Source of the DNA: Nitrosococcus wardiae
GTDB taxonomy: Bacteria > Pseudomonadota > Gammaproteobacteria > Nitrosococcales > Nitrosococcaceae
Assembly (NCBI RefSeq): GCF_004421105.1
Contig: NZ_CP038033.1
Location: 3,119,659-3,183,658 of the forward strand
Direction of reading: 5' to 3'
DNA length: 64,000 bases
Part shown: positions 58,601-64,000 of the stretch, piece after piece
Position numbering within the stretch: position 1 is the first letter of the stretch
How the letters are laid out: the number at the start of each line of letters is the position of its first letter
Notes under the pieces: model-generated
Seen by the model: the letters and a program-made list of their open reading frames with translations, nothing else
Told to the model about the DNA's origin: nothing
The model's database searches: none
Translations under genes and position numbers: made by a program

Positions 58601-59034
58601 TGGAGTTTCCGGTCTGCGCGCCGGAAGGCAGTATTACCCGCGCCGATCTCAATGGAATTGAGCAGCTCGAATATTGGAAGATGGTTAAAGAAAATTACAC
58701 CGAACACAATCCTTCGGTGACCATTTCTGTCGTTGAAGAAGAATGGATCGCGGTAGCCAATTGGCTCTACAACTATTGGGATATACTGGGTGGTTTGTCT
58801 TTTCTGCCGCGAACTGAGGCAGTCTACCAACTTGCCCCTTTCGAGGAAATTACTGCGGAAGAATATCAAAGGCGCGTTGCTGAACTCCCTAAGACGGACT
58901 TTTCCCACATTGTGATTTATGAAAAAGAAGATACTACCCGAGGGGCTAAAGAACTGGCTTGCAGTGGCAGTGGGTGCGAGATTGATCCGGAAGAAGGCTC
59001 ACTTATCGGTGGCGCTCCCCATCGCTATCCCTAG
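55645..59034 (+). CDS. nrdJ: Adenosylcobalamin-type ribonucleotide reductase with an intein
   Basis: A 1129-aa precursor that becomes a 768-aa reductase after splicing. An ATP-cone (SLVRKRDGRLLPFDQNRI) opens the protein. The reductase core has TAYNCSFIAP (an active-site cysteine), SGVGVGFSV, GGVRRAALISLSD, the catalytic NPCGEI (split by the intein), FCNLSEV, TCVKPSGTVSQL, and a C-terminal redox pair CSGSGC. The pattern is closest to the monomeric class II, B12-dependent ribonucleoside-triphosphate reductases (from memory). It makes deoxynucleotides from ribonucleotides for DNA synthesis and needs no oxygen. GATTAAGGGAGATC precedes the ATG. Its end overlaps the next gene by 26 bp. Confidence 0.85.
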   Translation: MSHSVENKFSLVRKRDGRLLPFDQNRITHAILRAMQASQEGDLAHDPSRVSDKVVAELNQQYPATHIPQVEEIQDLVEETLILMEFAKTAKAYILYRHKRAQIREKAKAVPEKVKQLATESKSFFSNALAEFIYYRTYSRWLEEENRRETWLETVERYMAFMKEKLGERLSSAEYQEIHQAILQQQIMPSMRLLWSAGKAARVNNITAYNCSFIAPTQLQDLGEILYLLMSGVGVGFSVESQNVQQLPIIQRQTGEILPTYKVGDSKEDWGDALKAGLQAWYDGKDIRFDYSEVRPAGSRLHTMGGRSAGPEPLQALLDYGRAKILSAQGKRLRNIDVHDLICKIGAVVEMGGVRRAALISLSDADDEEMRQAKSGHFYINHPQRAMANNSAVYETKPKATDFLREWLALAQGGTGERGLFNRGGLKTQLPERRWPGFEPYWSTSGTNPCVTGDTWVLTDQGPAQVKKLINQSFNPAVNGKAYSSEGFFKTGNKKIFEVETKKGYKLKATKNHQVRTVDYESRKIQKTSWKELCKLSKGDRIVLHNHSDYEWEGAGDFREGWLVGNLLGDGNIEKTGKANLDYWGNTKEAMANQALNLVHETVGARADLAGHTMETGVIRVQSVNLGKRAQELGLVNRQKLISEKIEETSSDFHIGFLQGWFDADGSVQGTQNKGVSIRLASSIYQNLQAAQRMLARLGIISTIYKNRRSAGKRMLPNGKGGFSEYECNPDNELIISGANITRFNFRIGFSDPEKQSKLNQKLADYNRDLNRERFSDEIVSIRQVGHEDVYDCQVPGVNAFDGNGIMLHNCGEIILRNKQFCNLSEVVARPEDTEEALLDKIRIASILGTYQSTLTDFPYLSPEWNKNCEEEHLLGVSITGQWDNPVVRDSQILNKLRHQAIATNRIYAKRLGINESTAVTCVKPSGTVSQLVDAASGMHPRYAPYYLRRVRISAQDPLFIMLKEQKFPYHPEVGQDETTASTFVLEFPVCAPEGSITRADLNGIEQLEYWKMVKENYTEHNPSVTISVVEEEWIAVANWLYNYWDILGGLSFLPRTEAVYQLAPFEEITAEEYQRRVAELPKTDFSHIVIYEKEDTTRGAKELACSGSGCEIDPEEGSLIGGAPHRYP
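56992..58074 (+). other. Mini-complete intein with LAGLIDADG endonuclease, in the RNR active site
   Basis: Residues 450-810 (361 aa) interrupt TNP/CGEI. The first residue is Cys (CVTGDTWVLTDQG), block B is LKATKNHQVRT, the homing-endonuclease LAGLIDADG motifs are WLVGNLLGDGN and LQGWFDADGSV, block F is HEDVYDCQVPGVNAFDG, and the last residues are MLHN followed by the extein Cys. The splicing residues look complete. The region is visibly richer in A and T than the flanks, which suits later acquisition. Confidence 0.9.
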
Positions 59035-60259
59035 CAAGGTAGGAGTAGCGCTACTCCTTTCATTGCTTGTCGCTTCCTGCTTAGATACCAATAACACGGC
59101 CATCCCTACCTTAAAATGGTATGTGGTCAATGAAATCTCCGGCGCCTTTGACGAGGCGGCAAGACAATGTTCAAAGGCAGCTCAGGGTGCCTATCAAATA
59201 AAAATAGTTACTCTGCCCGCTGATGCCAGCCAACAACGGGTGCAACTGGTGCGGCGGCTAGCGGCAAAAGATACAGACATTGACATAATTGGCATGGACA
59301 TCATCTGGACCGCTGAGTTTGCTGAGGCAGGTTGGATTTTGCCGTGGAATGGTAAGGCAGCTTCCCAAGTTAGGCAAGGACGCCTAAAATCCAGTGTTGA
59401 AAGCGCCACTTATAAAAATCAGCTCTGGGCCATTCCCTTTACCAGCAATATTCAACTGCTTTGGTACCGTACCGATCAGGTGGAAAGGCCGCCCCAGACT
59501 TGGAATGAATTGATTGAAATGGCCGAAGCCCTGGGAACCGGCACCCTTCAAGTGCAAGGGGCACGCTATGAAGGCTTGACCGTTTTGTTCAATTCCTTGC
59601 TGGCTTCCGCAGGCGGCTCCGTGCTAGACGAAACCGGTGAGGCCGTCTCCCTGGAACAAGAACCCACTGAAAAAGCCCTAAGCATTATGAAACGCATCGG
59701 GACTTCCCCGGCCTCCGACCCTTCACTCGCTACTGCCCGCGAGGATGAATCCCGACTCGCCTTTGAAGCGGGAAGCGCTTTTATGATTAATTATACTTAT
59801 GTTTGGCCAAGCGCCCATCAGAACGCCCCCCGCATCGCTGCCCACCTGGGATGGGCCCGCTGGCCGGCAGCCATCGAAGGTAAACCTAGCCGGGTGACCC
59901 TGGGGGGCATTAACTTAGGTGTTGGCGCCTATTCTCAATATCCCGATTTGGCCTTTCAAGCGGCTGCCTGCATTGCCTCCAGGGAACATCAACGACTTGC
60001 AGCGACCAAGGGCGGCTTATTGCCTACACTCGAAAACTTGTATGAAGATCCCCAAATTGAAACGGCTTTCCCCTTCGCTAATGTCCTCCAAGCCACCCTA
60101 AAAGATGCGGCCCAGCGTCCTTCCAGTCCTCTCTATAATGATATTTCCTTGGCCATCAGCCGGACCTTGCACCCCATGAAAGCCATCGATCCCCAGGAAG
60201 ATATTTCCAAGCTGCGGAAGATTATTGACCGGGCACTCCGCTCCGAAGGACTGCTATGA
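59009..60259 (+). CDS. Extracellular solute-binding lipoprotein of a sugar ABC transporter
   Basis: About 416 aa with a lipoprotein signal (VGVALLLSLLVASC) that anchors it outside the inner membrane. The body has the family 1 solute-binding pattern (NIQLLWYRTDQVERPPQTWN, ARYEGLTVLFNSLLASAGGS, TLGGINLGVGAYSQYPDLA). GTG at 59009 is taken as start because it gives a proper signal peptide; longer frames begin inside the reductase gene. Its ATGA stop-start overlap with the next permease shows tight coupling. The ligand is probably a di- or oligosaccharide or osmolyte sugar. Confidence 0.75.
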   Translation: MALPIAIPSKVGVALLLSLLVASCLDTNNTAIPTLKWYVVNEISGAFDEAARQCSKAAQGAYQIKIVTLPADASQQRVQLVRRLAAKDTDIDIIGMDIIWTAEFAEAGWILPWNGKAASQVRQGRLKSSVESATYKNQLWAIPFTSNIQLLWYRTDQVERPPQTWNELIEMAEALGTGTLQVQGARYEGLTVLFNSLLASAGGSVLDETGEAVSLEQEPTEKALSIMKRIGTSPASDPSLATAREDESRLAFEAGSAFMINYTYVWPSAHQNAPRIAAHLGWARWPAAIEGKPSRVTLGGINLGVGAYSQYPDLAFQAAACIASREHQRLAATKGGLLPTLENLYEDPQIETAFPFANVLQATLKDAAQRPSSPLYNDISLAISRTLHPMKAIDPQEDISKLRKIIDRALRSEGLL

Positions 60260-61134
60260 ACGCTCGAAACAAAGCGGAACGCCGTTTGGGATGGCTGCTC
60301 TGCGCACCGGCAGTAATCACCATGGGAACAGTCACCGCCTATCCTATTCTCTATGCCATATGGCTGTCCCTGCACCGCTATGATTTGCGTTTCCCCCATG
60401 ACCGCTCATTCGTGGGCTTGAGCAACTACTGGAGTGTACTGAACTCTGAGCTGTGGTGGCAAACATTGGGTAATACCTTAACCATTACCCTCGGTTCGGT
60501 ATCAGTGGAGCTGGTGCTTGGCTTTTGCTTAGCTTTAGTGATGCACCGGGCAATTTTTGCCCGCGCGATGGTACGAGCAGCCATTCTTATCCCTTATGGA
60601 ATTATCACGGTAGTGGCTGCTCTAGCTTGGAAATTCGCTTTTGATCCGACTACCGGGTTTGTCAATGCCCTGCTTAATTTGGAAGGCGCCTGGCTCACGG
60701 AACGTTGGACGGCGTTTTTCGTTATTATTTTGACCGAAATTTGGAAGACTACCCCCTTTATGGCCTTACTCCTCCTGGCGGGGTTGACCCTGATTCCAGA
60801 AGATCTGCTTAAAGCCGCCCGGGTAGACGGAGCCTCCGCAATACAGCGTTTTTTCAGGATCACCCTGCCCCTCATGAAACCAACGGTGCTTGTGGCCTTG
60901 CTGTTCCGTACTCTAGATGCCTTTCGGATTTTTGATACGGTATTTGTGCAGACCCGAGGCGCTCAGGGGACAGAAACCGTCTCCATTACCGGTTACAATG
61001 CCCTTATCGTCAGGCTTAATTTGGGCCTTGGCTCGGCAGTCTCAGTGCTGATCTTTATTTGCGTGATACTCATTGCCGTGCTGTTTATTAAAGGTTTTGG
61101 AACGTCTGTGGCTCAACAACGAGGTGAACGGTGA
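60256..61134 (+). CDS. Sugar ABC transporter permease, MalF-like
   Basis: A 292-aa inner-membrane permease with six predicted helices. The cytoplasmic EAA loop is present as [20 protein letters not shown]. It starts at the ATGA overlap with the binding protein. Together with the second permease and the ATPase it forms the import channel. The N-terminal [20 protein letters not shown] is typical of MalF-type family permeases. Confidence 0.85.
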   Translation: MNARNKAERRLGWLLCAPAVITMGTVTAYPILYAIWLSLHRYDLRFPHDRSFVGLSNYWSVLNSELWWQTLGNTLTITLGSVSVELVLGFCLALVMHRAIFARAMVRAAILIPYGIITVVAALAWKFAFDPTTGFVNALLNLEGAWLTERWTAFFVIILTEIWKTTPFMALLLLAGLTLIPEDLLKAARVDGASAIQRFFRITLPLMKPTVLVALLFRTLDAFRIFDTVFVQTRGAQGTETVSITGYNALIVRLNLGLGSAVSVLIFICVILIAVLFIKGFGTSVAQQRGER

Positions 61135-61979
61135 TGGCTCGTGGGAAATTTAACCAAAATCTGGCAGAACGGCTTTTCTGGGGGAGCGGCAATGTGATGG
61201 TCATCGTCTATGCCCTCGTTCCCGTAGCCTGGATTATCTCCCTCTCCCTTAAAAGAGGCGCTGATCTCAACGACAACCGCTTCTTCCCACGCACCCTCAG
61301 TTTTGAACACTACCAGGCTATTTTCCAAGATCCCCAGTTTCCAGCCGCCCTGTGGAATTCGGTGGGCATTGGGGCTATTTCTACCCTCTTTGCCGTTATC
61401 TTGGCCATGTTTGCCGCCTATGCCATTGTGCGGTTGGAGTTCCCCGGCAAGCAAGTCATTCTCTCGGGAGCCCTGGCGATTGCCATGTTTCCAGCAATTG
61501 CCATCATTGGTCCCCTCTTCAATTTATGGCGGCAAATCGGGCTCTTTGATACTTGGCTGGGGCTGATCCTGCCCTATATGACCTTTACCCTGCCTTTAGC
61601 TATCTGGACTTTATCGGCCTTTTTTAGGGAGATTCCCTGGGATCTGGACAAAGCCGCCCGCGTCGACGGCGCCACGCCATTTCAAGCCTTCCGCAAAGTG
61701 ATTGTGCCACTGGCTGCACCCGGAGTCTTCACGGCAGCTATTTTAGTCTTCATTTTCGCTTGGAATGACTTTTTATTTGCCATTTCCCTAACTTCCACTA
61801 ACCAAGCCCGAACCGTACCTGCAGCTATCGCTTTTTTTACCGGCACTTCTCGATTTGAACTGCCCACCGGCTCCATTGCAGCGGCCTCCGTGGTAGTTAC
61901 TCTTCCTATTGTGGCCATCGTTTTAATTTTTCAGCGCCGCATTGTTGCTGGCCTTACTTCTGGTGCAGTTAAGGGCTAG
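61134..61979 (+). CDS. Sugar ABC transporter permease, MalG-like
   Basis: A 281-aa permease. EAA loop: [20 protein letters not shown], and the C-terminal helix ends [16 protein letters not shown] 61134 overlaps the TGA of the first permease (TGATG), with GAGGTGAACGG as ribosome-binding site. The six helices include [17 protein letters not shown] and [14 protein letters not shown]-like stretches. It pairs with the MalF-like subunit. Confidence 0.85.
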   Translation: MARGKFNQNLAERLFWGSGNVMVIVYALVPVAWIISLSLKRGADLNDNRFFPRTLSFEHYQAIFQDPQFPAALWNSVGIGAISTLFAVILAMFAAYAIVRLEFPGKQVILSGALAIAMFPAIAIIGPLFNLWRQIGLFDTWLGLILPYMTFTLPLAIWTLSAFFREIPWDLDKAARVDGATPFQAFRKVIVPLAAPGVFTAAILVFIFAWNDFLFAISLTSTNQARTVPAAIAFFTGTSRFELPTGSIAAASVVVTLPIVAIVLIFQRRIVAGLTSGAVKG

Positions 61980-62018
61980 TTTGCAAAGAACTATTAAGTC
62001 CACTGGAAAATATTTATT

Positions 62019-63179
62019 ATGGCAGAGCTCATTATTGACAACGTCACTAAGCGCTTTTCTGATGGTACTGAAGCGGTAAGAAATGTTAGTTTAACCATCC
62101 AAGACGGCCAGTTCTTTATTCTGGTGGGCCCTTCAGGTTGTGGAAAATCTACTTTGCTCAATATGATTGTGGGACTTGAAGAGATCACACAAGGGGAGCT
62201 TCGGGTAGATGGCCAAGTAATTAATACCCTGGATCCCAAGGATCGGAACATGGCCATGGTTTTCCAAAGCTATGCCATTTACCCTCATATGACGGTGCGG
62301 GAAAATATGGCGTTCCCTCTGAAATTAGCCAAAAGACCCCAGGAAGAAATTGCCCAAAAAGTAAACCAAGCAGCCACGATACTGGAACTTACTGAATTTC
62401 TGGACCGCAAACCCGCTAGCTTATCGGGGGGGCAACGACAACGGGTCGCCATGGGACGGGCCATTGTACGCCAACCTCAAGCATTCTTGCTAGATGAGCC
62501 CTTATCTAACCTTGATGCCAAACTCCGGGTCCAGATGCGTACCGAACTGTCACGCTTACAAAAGCGCCTAAGGACGACCACCATTTACGTCACTCATGAC
62601 CAAAGTGAAGCTATGACCCTGGGCGACCGAGTCGCCATATTCCACCAAGGTGTGGTACAACAGGTGGGAACACCCCGGGATCTTTATACTGCTCCCCGTA
62701 ACCTATTTGTGGCTGGCTTTATTGGCTCTCCCGCAATGAATTTTCTCCCTGCTCAACTAGAAAGCGAACACCTTATTCTGCCTATGGCTAAATTCAAGCT
62801 TCCTGCTAAATTACGGGACCGACTTCCCAATTTCCAGGGTCCTGTCATTGCCGGTATTCGCCCTGAACATTTTCAAGATGTTGCTCTCGTAGGAGAGGAT
62901 AAAGAGATCCTCCCTACTTTCAAGGCTACTGTTGACGTTATTGAATGGATGGGGGCTGACGTCTATGCGCACTTTGCAATTCAAGGGGAAATCAATGAAC
63001 AGCTACAAAACTTGACTAAAGACTTAGAAGTTCAGCCCCTCCAAGACAGCACTATCCGGCTAATTGCTCGGCTAGGCGCAGCAAGCCAAGCCACGGAAGG
63101 AGATGAACTGGAGATACAGCTTGATATCCACAAACTGCATCTATTCGATAGCCAAAGTGGCGAAAATCTCACTGGCTAA
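62019..63179 (+). CDS. Sugar ABC transporter ATPase, MalK/UgpC-like
   Basis: A 386-aa ATPase. Walker A GPSGCGKST, Q-loop VFQSYAIYPHMT, signature LSGGQRQRVAMGRA, Walker B AFLLDEPLSNLDA and the switch histidine in YVTHDQ are all present. A C-terminal TOBE/regulatory domain follows (VIAGIRPEHFQDV), typical of MalK-type ATPases that can bind a regulator. It starts 39 bp after the second permease and closes the four-gene transporter operon. The sugar is not identified. Confidence 0.9.
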   Translation: MAELIIDNVTKRFSDGTEAVRNVSLTIQDGQFFILVGPSGCGKSTLLNMIVGLEEITQGELRVDGQVINTLDPKDRNMAMVFQSYAIYPHMTVRENMAFPLKLAKRPQEEIAQKVNQAATILELTEFLDRKPASLSGGQRQRVAMGRAIVRQPQAFLLDEPLSNLDAKLRVQMRTELSRLQKRLRTTTIYVTHDQSEAMTLGDRVAIFHQGVVQQVGTPRDLYTAPRNLFVAGFIGSPAMNFLPAQLESEHLILPMAKFKLPAKLRDRLPNFQGPVIAGIRPEHFQDVALVGEDKEILPTFKATVDVIEWMGADVYAHFAIQGEINEQLQNLTKDLEVQPLQDSTIRLIARLGAASQATEGDELEIQLDIHKLHLFDSQSGENLTG

Positions 63180-63209
63180 CATCCTTCCCTTCAAGGATAT
63201 TTAATGTCC

Positions 63210-63521
63210 CTATTTCACGGTAATTCTATTCTCAACGTCCCTCACGCCTTCAATACTACGGGCAACATCTTCCGCTTCCCGGGATTGTTCTCTAGTATCA
63301 ACAAATCCGCTGAGCTGCACTATACCTCGATAAGTTTCTACCTGAATATCAAACCCACTCACCTGTGGATCCGCTATTAAGGCACTTTTAACCTTTGAGG
63401 TAATCCATGCATCACTAACATATTCTCCTCTCCCTTTTTCAGGGCTACTCGCACAACCTAACATTAAAATAGTCATCAAGATAATTAATATAAAAATCTT
63501 GTATTTATCTGGTTTTTTCAT
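63210..63521 (-). CDS. BON-domain lipoprotein
   Basis: A 103-aa protein: lipoprotein signal (ILIILMTILMLGC), then a single BON domain (WITSKVKSALIADPQVSGFD, IVQLSGFVDTREQSREAEDV). BON domains bind phospholipid membranes; OsmY-type relatives are induced by osmotic stress. It converges with the transporter ATPase gene and follows no related gene. Confidence 0.8.
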   Translation of the reverse strand: MKKPDKYKIFILIILMTILMLGCASSPEKGRGEYVSDAWITSKVKSALIADPQVSGFDIQVETYRGIVQLSGFVDTREQSREAEDVARSIEGVRDVENRITVK

Positions 63522-64000
63522 GTTTTTCTCCTTATCAGGGCATGCACCATTTAGAAATGACTAATCAACACTATCCAGTTTTCTTTTTCCTAGAATTTTA
63601 GAACAAAGAATTAGGAATACCACTAACATTAAAATTTTTATCAACCTAAACTCCTTGCCCAAAAGTTAATCAAGTGAAAAAAACATAAATGAAAAGATGA
63701 AGCGCTCCGAATTCAACGCTTTCGAGACTATAGAAATAGCAAGAACGGGGGAAGGAAAAAGAAAAACAGCCTAGAGTGAAGAGCAGTGATTAGATTCCCA
63801 TCTACACGGGCAGAGTAAGCTGCGTAGCTCCAGTGTATTTAATTACGAATTAATAACATGTTAGCCGAGCGATCTCTTTAAACCGCTCGGCAGGAGAAGA
63901 TTGACAACCTTGAAATTCAAGCAATTATATCTTTTATATTTTATTTTGCCGTAGAAAAATCACTTGTTTTAGATAAGATATTATCAGGTGCACTATCACA
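63522..64000. other. Gene-free end of window, with repeat and hairpin
   Basis: No supported gene. GCCGAGCG (63864-63871) pairs with CGCTCGGC (63884-63891); no T run follows. The second copy of the 49-bp dispersed repeat lies at 63785-63833. The last ~100 bases are A and T rich and may begin the promoter of a gene beyond the window. Confidence 0.4.
63785..63833. repeat. 49-bp dispersed repeat, copy 2
   Basis: Second copy of the repeat at 45483-45531; 36 of 49 positions agree in an ungapped alignment. Confidence 0.5.

Noticed and set aside
63785-63891. CRISPR repeat or terminator at the window end
   Set aside because: The TTCCCATCTACACGGG motif is not repeated in tandem, and the nearby hairpin has no T run.

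Overview
The window looks like chromosome of a gammaproteobacterium. The overall protein repertoire (VpsR-like enhancer-binding protein, PuuD-like membrane protein, Czc-type metal efflux, RNA ligase with partner, adenosylcobalamin-type ribonucleotide reductase) resembles marine Chromatiales such as Nitrosococcus. That assignment is recognition only: no rRNA or ammonia-oxidation gene lies in the window. No tRNA, rRNA, CRISPR array or replication origin was seen.

Layout. 54-3520: a small cluster around a pterin-synthase-like protein (zinc-less medium-chain dehydrogenase, PTPS-like protein, family 4 glycosyltransferase, convergent methyltransferase). 3617-6320: VWA protein, membrane J-domain protein and a coiled-coil SPOR protein. 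6348-13779: mostly exported proteins (HbpS-like, PQQ-type sugar dehydrogenase, Tat-exported PhoX-like phosphatase with a redoxin, lipoprotein hydrolase). 13801-17776: Ycf46-type AAA ATPase and a hybrid histidine kinase whose first PAS domain carries an amber stop. 18001-26158: a 31-residue membrane peptide, a PuuD-like protein, a double-domain SagB-type oxidoreductase, a PIG-L deacetylase, and a SNF2 helicase with a SWIM protein. 26424-33111: a czcCBA heavy-metal efflux operon. 33006-38825: DUF599 protein, CorA, an HPF/cold-shock fusion, a Nudix hydrolase, and an RNA ligase facing its partner protein. 38822-43862: stress protein, Lon-like protease and a sigma-54 activator.

From 43956 to 55411 the region is shaped by insertion sequences. 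A 1466-bp IS with AATTT target duplication sits at 43956-45421. An IS982-family element with an extra 163-bp copy of its end abuts a formate dehydrogenase gamma gene that has lost its first codons. A 1207-bp IS4-like element with GTAC target duplication splits a ferritin-like diiron gene. Between them lie a phospholipase D/VTT fusion, a degenerate-P-loop protein whose reading frame opens with ten C residues, and an MscS-like channel.

From 55645 to the end are a B12-type ribonucleotide reductase with a 361-residue homing intein inside its NPCGEI motif, a complete sugar ABC transporter overlapping its 3' end, and a BON-domain lipoprotein. The strongest points for follow-up are the pterin-like cluster with its missing catalytic residues, the RNA ligase and partner pair, the poly-C reading frame next to the channel, the intein, and the two IS-damaged genes.
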